Origin: an uncultured Clostridia bacterium
Lineage (GTDB): Bacteria; Bacillota; Clostridia; Christensenellales; Aristaeellaceae
Assembly: GCA_934643825.1 (NCBI GenBank)
Contig: CAKUCW010000001.1
Coordinates: 62,001 to 126,000, forward strand
Direction: 5' to 3'
Length of the DNA stretch: 64,000 nucleotides
The position numbers and the translations under genes are program-made. Shown piece by piece: positions 9,401 to 16,437 of the stretch; positions within the stretch are counted from its first letter, which is position 1, and each line of letters opens with the position of its first letter. Under the pieces are notes generated by a model, which saw only the letters and a list, made by a program, of their open reading frames with translations, made no database searches and had not been told where the DNA came from.

Positions 9401-9661
9401 AACCTGACCGGCGCGGACGTGGTCATCCACTATGACCCGTGGTGGAATACCGCCGCGCAGAATCAGGCGACCGACCGCGCTTACCGCATCGGACAGACGA
9501 AGGGTGTACAGATCTTTTCGCTGATCGCTTCCGGAACGATCGAGGAGCGCATCGTGTTGCTTCAGCGGGAAAAGAAGGAATTGAGCGACGGCGTGCTGCT
9601 CGGCGAGGATTCGCTGTTTACCGTCGATGCGTCGGCGCTCAGGGAGATTTTGAAAGCGTGA
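6425..9661 (+). CDS. SWIM zinc-finger and SNF2-family DNA helicase/ATPase
   Basis: 1078 aa. A SWIM zinc finger (CTC...CKH) is at about residues 73-92, a bacterial SNF2-associated region at about 200-550, and a two-lobe SNF2 ATPase in the C-terminal half: Walker A DDMGLGKT near 645, the DEAQ box near 743, TGTPIENR, and motif VI with DRAYRIGQ near 1015. The family translocates on duplex DNA and is thought to remodel DNA-protein complexes. The start is either GTG 6425 or ATG 6428; AGAGAGG lies just in front, on a very short 5' leader. The 3' end overlaps the convergent DUF255 gene by 23 bp. Confidence 0.92.
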   Translation: MMGIFTLDEIRDISDDAMMRRAAACIREGRVRDVRTEMKGAGVIRYSCRIKGQTGSVYRTWLEEEDSQLTNGFCTCPAYQRTEYVCKHIIALALEVWNEFNAAQKNHGGLDILAAIREQEKEAEQLRCKALEEERRRRDELFIDELLRGSEALRAQELGEEKQDIRLLPVLTPKTGGVDMELKVGRGRMYVVRNLWDFTRRILKGEYFSYGKGLAFIHHRLAFDPRDMPIVRGVMFMTQNATYGRGSKLLLYGASLDHMMRILVGREIELRDEDGGSRLARVEEGRIPLALALKKTEDGAKLHVKSADTVMGATGAYKFELKRVVCAFDADYMRAAGLLSVAEKYPDGLNLSEEQIAPICAQVIAPSGATIVSGRDVVKKHIPMAMKARFYIDLAEGGGLTCRIEWDYGAARLRPGEENPHICRDAFAEKRIEIRVESLFPEKVGAGEYAFAGDEEAMYALLTEQLHDLEQFGEVMISDRLAAMNISVKRALSFGMKRQGTQLLVRADLGGLTQADLDAAYAAYRQKRKYVRLQSGTFLSGDALEQAAQVYQLADSVGMSAEELTQGGGVPLSRAMYLEQALEGREDVSLDAPKALREWISRLTEAQKTQAQQPETLQAELRPYQLTGLSWLCALSDAGFGGILADDMGLGKTVQALSLFLREKEAGRAVRALIVCPASLQFNWQNEAVRFAPSLPCQALMGTAATRARQIAGWQDGVLVTSYDQLKRDVEAYRDIELTHVFLDEAQYIKNAASQAAKAVKTLKAEHRFALTGTPIENRLSELWSIFDFLMPGYLYAYKKFKTRFEAPIVVEGDEQARHDLHMMAAPFILRRMKKDVLTELPDKIETVMTSEMTAGQSRVYHAYAERLMREAESEMDSAQGRMKILAGLTRLRQICCDPRLCLEGYASGSGKLEQTIELVRDMASQGHRMLLFSQFTSMLDLLETALHEEGLETLMLTGTTGKEERMRLVEQFNSGNIPVFLISLKAGGTGLNLTGADVVIHYDPWWNTAAQNQATDRAYRIGQTKGVQIFSLIASGTIEERIVLLQREKKELSDGVLLGEDSLFTVDASALREILKA

Positions 9662-11414
9662 TATTCGCCGCGTCGATAAGTGACGCACAGGCAAGCGGCT
9701 GTTCCCGGGCAAAGGGGGCAGCCGCTTCCCATAGGACGCGGGAAGCCTCGAGATAGCCCGCCTGCGGGCGCATGGCGTCGGCAAGGGCGAGCGCATGGAG
9801 CAAAAGCGCGGCGGGCGAGGGCAGTTCCCCGTCATAGAGGGCGGGAAGGCGCGGGAAGAATGCCGCCGCGTCCTGCGGGGTGTGCATGGGCATGCCGTCG
9901 CGGGTTGTAAAGGCATGGAGCGCGGCGCCGAGCGTCCGCAGACCGCAGTCGAGATATTCGCCCATGGCGTCATCCTGTCCGAGCGTCAGCAGCGCCAGAG
10001 CCAGCGCACCCGCCGCGCCGCACGTCGCCTGAGCGGAAAGGGCGCTGGTCGGCGAAACGGAGGGCGGAAGCACGGCAGGCATATTGCCCGCGGTCGGAAG
10101 CGCGATGAGAAAGGAAACGGCACGCTGAGCCGCCTGCGTATAGCGGGCTTCCCCCAGTCGGCGACCGCAGAGCGCGAACACTGCCGCGGCAAGTGCGCAA
10201 TCCTCGCTGAGAACATAGGGCGCGGCTTGCGGAAGCGCCCGTGCGGCGCGGGCATGCAGGAGTTTCGGCGTCACCCGCCGCAAAAACGCGGCGTCCTCCG
10301 GCGTGAGCGATGCGGGGAGCGTCGGCGTCAGCGGGGGCGTTTCGGGCGGCAGATCCGATACGGGCGAAAAGCGGCTGGGCGTGACATGCGGCAGAGCCGG
10401 CGCATGCTGGCGGCGCAGATTCAGCAGGCGGCAGGCGCGAAGCCCGTCTTCGTTGCCCAGCGCGGCGCAGACCTGCTCCGGCGTAAAGGCACAGCTTTCG
10501 CGGCTGACGGAGATCACGGGCGTCAGAGCGCCGCCGGGCAGGGCGCAGGCGCCGAGCATGAAATCCAGCACGCGGACGGCTTCGCTGCGCCTTCCGTTTT
10601 CCAGCAGCGTCAGCGCCAGAAGCGCGTTGACGCCGAGCGGCTTTTCGGGAATAAATACGCGCCAATCCGCCGTCAGCGTCGCACGGAAAAACGAACCATC
10701 CAGCGGGTCGTAGAGGTCGGAGGCGAGCATGGCGTCCAGCGCATGGTTCAGCGCGGTATGCGCCGAGCGGTTTCCGGCGGCGGCTTCATGCTGCAAAAAG
10801 CGCAGTACGCAGGGAAGCGGATGCTTGATTGCGCCGAAACCGCCGTTGATGGGGTCCTGCACAGCGGTCAGCGCACGGAATAAATCGTGTGCGGCGTCGT
10901 GCGGCACATAGGGCTTGCGCAGGGGCGGCACGCGGAAGGAGCGGATGACCTGCGCCGCCTGACCGGTCAGCGCGGGCAGGTTTTGGGAAAAGCGCCTGTC
11001 CGCCTGAGAGAGCCAGACATACAGCCGCGACGCGTCGAGCGGAAAGCCCGTCGGCGGAAGCGGCGCGGCGAGAAACGGGCGCGTATCCTCAAGCAGAAGC
11101 GCACAGAGGGGAAGCGCTCCTTCGCCCGAAAACAGCGCACCCGCCCTTTGGCAGAGCAGCTCGACATCCCTGCGCACGCCGGGATAGAGGTGAACCGGAA
11201 CGGTGCGCTCGGCAATCTGCATGGAGAGCGAGGCGTCGGAAAGCTCGGGCGGCTGTTCCGCGATGACCAGAAACACGGGAACGTGCCGCGTGCGGGCTTC
11301 ACGGAACGCCTGCGCGGAAAAGGGCAGAAAGCGAACGGGTTCCGGCGGCGGGGCGGGCATGGAAACCGCCTGCGGCGGAACGGGAATAAAGGGCGGCATA
11401 GAAGAAACGCGCAT
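9639..11414 (-). CDS. Divergent YyaL/DUF255-like protein with degenerate thioredoxin domain
   Basis: 591 aa. The order of segments follows the YyaL/SPATA20 family: an N-terminal thioredoxin-like part (about 25-150), then an (alpha/alpha) glycosidase-like part with NGGFG at about 200 and a segment corresponding to the family's GGGFHRYSVD...PHFEKMLYDN region. The expected CxWCHVM thioredoxin motif is absent: the aligned segment reads LVIAEQPPELSDASL. Proline- and alanine-rich composition is unusual for the family. GGAGG precedes ATG 11414 at good distance. The function is unknown even for intact relatives; redox activity is unlikely here. Confidence 0.7.
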   Translation of the reverse strand: MRVSSMPPFIPVPPQAVSMPAPPPEPVRFLPFSAQAFREARTRHVPVFLVIAEQPPELSDASLSMQIAERTVPVHLYPGVRRDVELLCQRAGALFSGEGALPLCALLLEDTRPFLAAPLPPTGFPLDASRLYVWLSQADRRFSQNLPALTGQAAQVIRSFRVPPLRKPYVPHDAAHDLFRALTAVQDPINGGFGAIKHPLPCVLRFLQHEAAAGNRSAHTALNHALDAMLASDLYDPLDGSFFRATLTADWRVFIPEKPLGVNALLALTLLENGRRSEAVRVLDFMLGACALPGGALTPVISVSRESCAFTPEQVCAALGNEDGLRACRLLNLRRQHAPALPHVTPSRFSPVSDLPPETPPLTPTLPASLTPEDAAFLRRVTPKLLHARAARALPQAAPYVLSEDCALAAAVFALCGRRLGEARYTQAAQRAVSFLIALPTAGNMPAVLPPSVSPTSALSAQATCGAAGALALALLTLGQDDAMGEYLDCGLRTLGAALHAFTTRDGMPMHTPQDAAAFFPRLPALYDGELPSPAALLLHALALADAMRPQAGYLEASRVLWEAAAPFAREQPLACASLIDAANITLSKSP

Positions 11415-11586
11415 GCGGATTCATCCTCCGGTTTTCGGTGATGATTTCAGCATGCGCGTTTTGATATGGAGTTATACGGCGGGGTTAGCGGAGATGCCGG
11501 TTTGGGAAGCTTACATCTTCACGCAAGCATCCCTGCGATGTTCGTCGCACTGAATCCCGCCAGCGGGTACGCGGCAGTTTAAATTA

Positions 11587-11800
11587 ACATAAGCAAAATC
11601 AAGAAATTCAGCTATGCTTTCATTTGCGGAAAGGGCTATTCTCCCCCTCTGGGGGAGAATAGCTTTTTGTTTACAGTCTGATGATGCGCGAAGCGCATCG
11701 TTCGATTCGGCGTCTTAAAACCGCCGCGAAGCGGAGAAAGGGTGCAGGGAACGACGTTCCCTGCTGGGGTATGAGGCAAAGCCCCATCGGTCCCCCTCGC
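11587..11800. repeat. Dispersed repeat A, copy 1
   Basis: About 215 bp matching 12779-13010 in order. Modules are AAATCAAGAAATTCAGCTAT, a strong hairpin with arms 11635-11647 and 11651-11663 followed by T5 on the plus strand, CCGCCGCGAAGCGG, a GCAGGGAACG/CGTTCCCTGC hairpin and a GGGGTATGAGGCAAAGCCCC block. The 392 bp between the DUF255 start and the rapZ stop hold this and no gene. Confidence 0.85.
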
Positions 11801-11806
11801 CTTCCG

Positions 11807-12697
11807 TTACTTTTCCCGCCTGAAGGGCCAGCTCGCTTCTTCCAGCGTGATGTCGCGATGGGATACGCTGACCGGCTGACCCAGTGCGCGGAGATGTGCG
11901 CCCAGCGCTTCGCTGATGGCGACAGAGCGGTGTGCGCCGCCCGTGCAGCCGATGGCGATCATCAGCCGGCGCTTGCCTTCGCGCTGATACAGTGGCAGAA
12001 GATAATCCACCAGCTCATAGAGATGGCTCAGAAACTCGCGGGTTTCTTCCCTGCCCAGAACGTAATCCCGAACGGGCGCTTCCAGACCCGTGTATGCGCG
12101 AATCTCCTTGATGTAAAACGGATTGGGCAGGAAACGCACGTCAAAGACCAAATCGCTTTCCCGCGGAATGCCGCGTTTGTAGCCGAAGGACATGATCTCC
12201 GTGCGCAGGGTCGCCTGACTTTCGCCGTCAGCGAGCAGCTCGTCTACGCGTGCGCAAAGCTCCTTGGGACGCAGTCCGCCGGTGGAAAGCACATAGTTGG
12301 CGCGTTCGCGCAGGGGCTGAAGCATCTCGCGCTCTTTGGCAATCGCCTGCTCAAGGCTTATGCCGTTTTTCATCAGCGGATGATCCCGGCGGGTTTCCTT
12401 GTAGCGGTCGATGAGCGTTTCCGTATCCGCTTCCAAAAAGAGGATGGAGATGTCGTGGCTCTCGCCGCCCTGATCGACGGCGCTGATAACGGCTTCCGCG
12501 TTGAACAGCGCACCGCTGCGGGAATCGACGCCCAGCGCAACGGGCGTATCCACCTCGACCTTTTCGCAGAGCGTAAAAGCGGGCGCAAGCAGCATCGGCG
12601 GGATATTATCCATGCACTGATAACCGTTGTCTTCCAGATGGCGCAGGACGCTGGTTTTGCCCGCGCCGGAAAGCCCGGTGACGATTAAAAATCTCAT
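11807..12697 (-). CDS. rapZ: RapZ/YvcJ-family nucleotide-binding adaptor
   Basis: 296 aa with the Walker A GLSGAGKTS at residues 8-16 and the C-terminal G-C-T-G-G-x-H-R-S-V segment near 253-262 that is diagnostic of the family. RapZ is an RNase adaptor and metabolite sensor in enterobacteria; the Gram-positive YvcJ form binds and hydrolyses GTP/ATP. The ATG at 12697 is preferred (GGAAGGA 7 nt upstream); an upstream in-frame extension lacks a Shine-Dalgarno. murB lies upstream as in many Clostridia, but a repeat element separates them and the usual downstream yvcK and whiA are not here. Confidence 0.93.
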   Translation of the reverse strand: MRFLIVTGLSGAGKTSVLRHLEDNGYQCMDNIPPMLLAPAFTLCEKVEVDTPVALGVDSRSGALFNAEAVISAVDQGGESHDISILFLEADTETLIDRYKETRRDHPLMKNGISLEQAIAKEREMLQPLRERANYVLSTGGLRPKELCARVDELLADGESQATLRTEIMSFGYKRGIPRESDLVFDVRFLPNPFYIKEIRAYTGLEAPVRDYVLGREETREFLSHLYELVDYLLPLYQREGKRRLMIAIGCTGGAHRSVAISEALGAHLRALGQPVSVSHRDITLEEASWPFRREK

Positions 12698-12778
12698 TGC
12701 TTTATCCTTCCTGTGTAAAAGGTTACGTTGGGCTGCCACAAGACCCGCCTGAGGCTTTGCTTCTCGGCGGCTTCAACA

Positions 12779-13010
12779 AACATAAGCAAACTTGGCTAAA
12801 AAGCAAAATCAAGAAATTCAGCTATTCTTTCATTTGCGGAAAGGGCTATTCTTCACCGAAAGGGGAAAATAGCTTTTTGTCTACAGTCTGACGATGCGCA
12901 TGCGCATCGTTTGATTCAGATTCTTAAAACCGCCGCGAAGCGGAGAAAGGGTGCAGGGAACGAGGTTCCCTGCTGGGGTTTGGGGCAAAGCCCCAATCGC
13001 ATCCCATTAG
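12779..13010. repeat. Dispersed repeat A, copy 2
   Basis: Same modules and orientation as 11587-11800, with a 15-nt insertion near the start and a hairpin at about 12846-12876 (GCTATTC...GAAAATAGC, then T5). It occupies the 309 bp between murB and rapZ, ending at or just inside the murB stop codon. Both copies place a plus-strand terminator opposite a minus-strand operon. Confidence 0.85.
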
Positions 13011-13921
13011 TCTTCTCCCAGAATGCGAACCTCCGGCTCCAGATGGACGCCGAACTGCTCGAAGACACGCTGTTCCACCTGACGCATCAGCTCCAGAATA
13101 TCGCTTGCCGTTGCGCCGCCGATGTTGACGATGAATCCGGCGTGCTTTTCGCTGACCTGTGCGCCGCCGACCGTCAAGCCGCGCAGACCGCAGTCATCGA
13201 TGAGCTTAGCGGCGAAGTAACCCTCCGGGCGCTTAAAGGTGCTGCCCGCGCTCGGATAATTCAGCGGCTGCTTTTCCCGGCGCATGGCGGCGCATTCTTC
13301 CATCCGCGCACGAATCGCCTGCGGATCGCCCGGCGTCAGGGACAGCGTGACTTGCGCGGCAACGACGTTTGCGCCCATCAGCGCACTGTGACGATAGGAA
13401 AAATCCAGATCTTCAGCGGAGAAATGAACCGGCTTTCCGTTGTGCAGCGAAACGCAGTCCACGGAGGAAACGACCTGCGCCAGCTCAGTGCCGTATGCGC
13501 CCGCGTTCATCACCACGCCGCCGCCGATCGTGCCGGGAATGCCCGCCAGCTCTGCCACACCGCAGAGCCCTTCATCCCGCGCAAAGGCGGCGATTGCGCC
13601 CAGCGGTGCGCCCGCCTCGGCAACCAGGTCATCCCCGACGCGGCGGATGGCGGACATGGCGGAGGAAATGCGCAGAACCAGCCCGCGGATGCCGCCGTCG
13701 CGGACAAGCAGGTTGGAACCGCAGCCGATGATGGTCACGGGCACATCCGCTTTTTTCGCGGCGCTCAGCGCGACGGGAATCTCGTCCGCCGACGCGATAT
13801 TGACCAGCACATCGGCAGCGCCGCCGACGCGGAATGTGGTATACTGCGCCATCGAAGCGCGGGGAATGATGCGTTCCGGCGCAAAATTAGCCTGAACAAG
13901 CGACTGAATCAGGGCGTCCAT
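13007..13921 (-). CDS. murB: UDP-N-acetylenolpyruvoylglucosamine reductase
   Basis: 304 aa. It catalyses the NADPH-dependent reduction that makes UDP-N-acetylmuramate in the cytoplasm. The FAD-binding segment VTIIGCGSNLLVRDGGIRGL is at about 62-81, GIPGTIGGGVVMNAGAYG at about 128-145, the catalytic Ser in YPSAGSTFKRPEG near 220-232, and the C-terminal Glu in LEPEVRILG; length and motifs fit the Gram-positive type. GGAGG is 7 nt from ATG. Its promoter is at 13957-13985. Confidence 0.96.
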   Translation of the reverse strand: MDALIQSLVQANFAPERIIPRASMAQYTTFRVGGAADVLVNIASADEIPVALSAAKKADVPVTIIGCGSNLLVRDGGIRGLVLRISSAMSAIRRVGDDLVAEAGAPLGAIAAFARDEGLCGVAELAGIPGTIGGGVVMNAGAYGTELAQVVSSVDCVSLHNGKPVHFSAEDLDFSYRHSALMGANVVAAQVTLSLTPGDPQAIRARMEECAAMRREKQPLNYPSAGSTFKRPEGYFAAKLIDDCGLRGLTVGGAQVSEKHAGFIVNIGGATASDILELMRQVEQRVFEQFGVHLEPEVRILGED

Positions 13922-13956
13922 CCATGACCCTCCTGCTGACTTAAAATTCTCCGCTT

Positions 13957-13985
13957 ATTGTACCCCAATAAACGGCGTTACACAA
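13957..13985 (-). promoter_or_regulatory. murB promoter
   Basis: On the minus strand, TTGTGT (13980-13985), a 17-bp spacer and TACAAT (13957-13962), about 30 nt upstream of the Shine-Dalgarno. Confidence 0.65.
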
Positions 13986-14002
13986 GAGAAAGCGCAATTT
14001 GA

Positions 14003-14043
14003 GCAAAAGAAATCGCCCGTACAGCCTATGCAGCCGGCGGGCG
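14003..14043 (-). terminator. Candidate terminator at the distal end of the CRISPR array
   Basis: Read leftward, the perfect 6-bp stem CGCCCG/CGGGCG (14038-14043 with 14014-14019) is followed by ATTTCTTTT. It lies between the degenerate end of the array and the murB promoter, where a minus-strand array transcript should end. The U tract is imperfect. Confidence 0.5.
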
Positions 14044-14141
14044 GGGGTGAAAAAGCGTTTATAGGGAAAATTCAAGCATGAAATCATTCGGAATTGAAGA
14101 AATCGGATAGAATAATAGAATGGCAGAGTTGAGCAGATAAC

Positions 14142-14645
14142 GCTGACGTGCGAGTGGCAGCCAGTGCCAACGTGCGAGTTGCAACTGGAGATTAACAAAA
14201 AGCGAGAGTGGAGGCACGCCTTCAACCAGTGCCAACGTGCGAGCTGCAACCAGCGATCTGATTGCCAACTGCATCGAGACCGCCCTTCAATCAGTACCAA
14301 CGTGCGAGCTGCAACCAGCGATCTGATTGCCAACTGCATCGAGACCGCCCTTCAATCAGTACCAACGTGCGAGCTGCAACAAAGGCGGAAGCGTCAAGCA
14401 GACGGAAGCAGACCCTTCAATCAGTGCCAACGTGCGAGTTGCAACAATCCTCGACCTTTTTGCGTGTGAATTATCGTGTCCTTCAATCAGTGCCAACGTG
14501 CGAGTTGCAACTTGTTACCCGATTTTCCGACAACTGGGACGCGCTGACCTTCAATCAGTGCCAACGTGCGAGTTGCAACGAATATACTAAAAGCAGAAAG
14601 GCGGTGACACCATCCTTCAATCAGTGCCAACGTGCGAGTTGCAAC
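14142..14645 (-). CRISPR. Type V-F CRISPR array, seven intact 32-nt repeats plus degenerate copies
   Basis: Intact or near-intact repeats start at 14219, 14284, 14349, 14414, 14480, 14548 and 14614, each 32 nt; spacers are 33-36 nt. Read on the minus strand, each repeat begins GTTGCAACTCGCACG and ends GGCACTGATTGAAGG. The three leftmost full repeats carry point changes, a further copy at 14154-14185 has lost its outer third, and a fragment at 14142-14161 abuts it without a spacer. Degeneracy on the left implies that the leader is on the right, next to cas12f. Two neighbouring spacers (14251-14283 and 14316-14348) are identical. Confidence 0.95.
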
Positions 14646-14797
14646 GGCAAAAATGCACAAAACACTGACCATGCACGGATTATTGTGTGCATCTTGACCT
14701 TTTCGAGTGCAAGACCGTCTTCAAAAATGAAGAAAAATGGCTGCTATCTCGATTTAGGGACGGGAAGACGCCCCGACAGGAGATGAAAACGAGAGGT
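14646..14797 (-). ncRNA. Candidate tracrRNA/leader between cas12f1 and the array
   Basis: This 152-nt gap is where type V-F loci encode tracrRNA. On the minus strand its 3' end (14646-14668) carries three blocks complementary to the repeat in the right order: TCAGTG with CACTGA, GTGC with GCAC, TTGC with GCAA, 14 bp in all. It also folds locally: TCTTCA/TGAAGA around 14718-14733 and ATGCAC/GTGCAT around 14671-14692. No separate promoter is clear; it may be processed from the cas12f1 transcript. A second short complementarity (TTGCA-CTCG at 14704-14712) would instead fit plus-strand crRNAs and is the alternative reading. Confidence 0.6.
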
Positions 14798-16174
14798 TTA
14801 CTTGGGGTTCGCACCGGCTTCGTTTTCTTCTGATTCCTGCTCTTTCAGTTGTTTTTCAATCAATCGATCGATTTGAGGAATGGATAGATTTTGAGCGGCA
14901 TTGTAATCGGCATTATGGTGATAGCCGCAGTTGACGCAGAGAAACTCCGCCTGATTTTTGCGGTTTTCCTTGCTGATATAGCCGCATGCCGAACAACGGC
15001 GGGATGTGCATTTCGGATTGACCTTCACCACGCGAATCCCTTTTTCTTCGGCTTTATAGATTATTTTACTTTGTAAATCGAAATATGTCCAGTGTTTTAA
15101 GTAAGGTTTTTCAGATTCCATGGCTTTTATGCCCGACAGGTCTTCCATTTGGATGGTGCCATAGCCGTTTTTGCAGGCAAAGTCAATTAAGGCGCGGCTC
15201 CAACGGTGGTTCAGCGTATCCTGCATGCGGGCGATGGCGTCGCGGGTCTGGTAAACGGGAGATACACGCGTCTTTGTGCCGTGACCGATGCGCCCGTCGC
15301 CGGGATAACGCGCCTGTTTTTGCAGATCCCGTTTTCGGGCTTCCAAACGGCGAATCTGTTCGATGGCTTCCGTACCTTTGATAAAGAGCGAATCATGCGG
15401 GTTTTCGACGCTCCCCGCACACAGGGCGTTGACGACGCCTAAATCGACGCCCAATACCTTTTCGGGATTCACATCGACGGATTCCGGCGTGAATTTATAG
15501 CTCAGCAGAAAAAACCACTTCTTTTTTTCATACACAAGCTGACTTTCGCCGAGTGCATATTTTCCGCTGATGATATGGTCAAAAATGGATTTTTCAGAAG
15601 CTGAACGGACACGAACGGCAAATGTAATATTCCCGAGCGTAGGATGAGCATGTTTATAAGGATTGGAAAAACAAGATAAAGTAAGATGCCGTGCATCAGG
15701 AATAGATTTGCAAAGCCGGATAGCACTTTGAGAACCGAAGATGAGAGGCTGATCTTTTTTGAAAGAGGGGATAGAAGAGTTGCCTTTTTGAATATCGAAA
15801 AGGAGTGCATCGTATTTTTGACGAGCCTTTCTCAGCGTTGCATTTAAATTCCCTGTGTTAAAATCGGGATATTCAACTTTAAGCAATTGATAAAGATAGG
15901 TATCGACATCTTTAGCGTTTGTTTCATATACGTCACAGGGTTTTACGTCACTGGGTTTTAGGGTGGAACCGTGCTGTTTACAATACTCTGCTTGAACATA
16001 TTTCCAATGATAGCACAGCTGAATGGTACGATTCATGACCTCCCGCGTTTGCCGCTGTAGCTTCCAAAGCTCGTTCTGCATCTCATTGAAGTCGGCGCAG
16101 CCGCTTTCGTATTTCAACTCATACTTCATGACCTTGACGATCATTTTCTTTCGACTAGTTCCCTTTTTTGCCAT
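14798..16174 (-). CDS. cas12f1: Miniature type V-F CRISPR nuclease Cas12f1
   Basis: 458 aa. RuvC I is VLGVDLGVVNA (Asp244), RuvC II is IQMEDLSGI (Glu344), RuvC III is HHNADYNAAQNL (Asp423), and the target-nucleic-acid-binding zinc ribbon uses Cys394, Cys397, Cys413 and Cys416. From memory of the family, WTYFDLQSKIIYKAEEKGI, the N-terminal KVMKYEL segment and length match the small Cas12f1 of Acidibacillus type rather than transposon TnpB. The enzyme is expected to act as an RNA-guided, tracrRNA-dependent dimer cutting double-stranded DNA. ATG 16174 is chosen (GGAGG 8 nt upstream); a start at 16201 would sit on the transcription start. No cas1, cas2 or cas4 and no IS605 transposase is nearby. 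Confidence 0.93.
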   Translation of the reverse strand: MAKKGTSRKKMIVKVMKYELKYESGCADFNEMQNELWKLQRQTREVMNRTIQLCYHWKYVQAEYCKQHGSTLKPSDVKPCDVYETNAKDVDTYLYQLLKVEYPDFNTGNLNATLRKARQKYDALLFDIQKGNSSIPSFKKDQPLIFGSQSAIRLCKSIPDARHLTLSCFSNPYKHAHPTLGNITFAVRVRSASEKSIFDHIISGKYALGESQLVYEKKKWFFLLSYKFTPESVDVNPEKVLGVDLGVVNALCAGSVENPHDSLFIKGTEAIEQIRRLEARKRDLQKQARYPGDGRIGHGTKTRVSPVYQTRDAIARMQDTLNHRWSRALIDFACKNGYGTIQMEDLSGIKAMESEKPYLKHWTYFDLQSKIIYKAEEKGIRVVKVNPKCTSRRCSACGYISKENRKNQAEFLCVNCGYHHNADYNAAQNLSIPQIDRLIEKQLKEQESEENEAGANPK

Positions 16175-16210
16175 GGCGCGAACCTCCGAACAGCGAATCA
16201 TGATATCTGT

Positions 16211-16240
16211 ATTGTATCATTTAAGGATAGATAAAAACAA
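16211..16240 (-). promoter_or_regulatory. cas12f1 promoter
   Basis: On the minus strand, TTGTTT (16235-16240), an 18-bp spacer and TACAAT (16211-16216). The predicted transcript starts at about 16204, leaving about 30 nt before ATG 16174. Confidence 0.65.
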
Positions 16241-16256
16241 GGCATAATTAAAAAAT

Positions 16257-16429
16257 GGAGCTGTCAAGCTTCAACCGAACATTTCAAGAAACAAATATCT
16301 AAGCATTTTGGATATGGGGCTTTGCCCCATCGCCCCACCAAAGGGCTTTCCGCTCGCCCTTTGGAAACCTTCGGGCGCAAATACTTTGTTTTATTCTTGA
16401 AAGATCGATGTTGTTAGCTTGACAGCCCC
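16257..16429. repeat. MITE-like repeat B, copy 1
   Basis: 173 bp with inverted ends GGAGCTGTCAAGCT and AGCTTGACAGCCCC and two internal hairpins (GGGGC/GCCCC and CCAAAGGGC/GCCCTTTGG). It has near-identical copies at 19645-19818 and, inverted, 41022-41195. One end lies 8 bp from the stop of the next minus-strand gene. Confidence 0.9.
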
Positions 16430-16437
16430 AAAAGCGC

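Noticed and set aside
9660..9663. Frameshift or gene fusion between SNF2 and DUF255 genes
   Set aside because: They are convergent and simply overlap by 23 bp at their stop codons; both reading frames are intact.
6368..9973. A 1201-codon minus-strand frame opposite the SNF2 gene
   Set aside because: It is a shadow of the GC-rich real gene: no domains, low-complexity composition, and it covers two other genes.
14164..14786. Open reading frames of about 60-170 codons across the CRISPR array
   Set aside because: They are produced by the repeats themselves (the translated repeat recurs) and lack ribosome binding sites.
14798..16201. IS200/IS605 TnpB (transposon-encoded nuclease)
   Set aside because: It shares RuvC and zinc-ribbon motifs with TnpB, but the N-terminal region, the WTYFDLQSKIIYKAEE-type block, the adjacent CRISPR array and the lack of a TnpA gene or left/right element ends favour Cas12f1.
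16257..16429. Repeat B as part of the CRISPR locus or as a tracrRNA
   Set aside because: The same element occurs twice more, far from the array, and has no complementarity to the CRISPR repeat that I can see.
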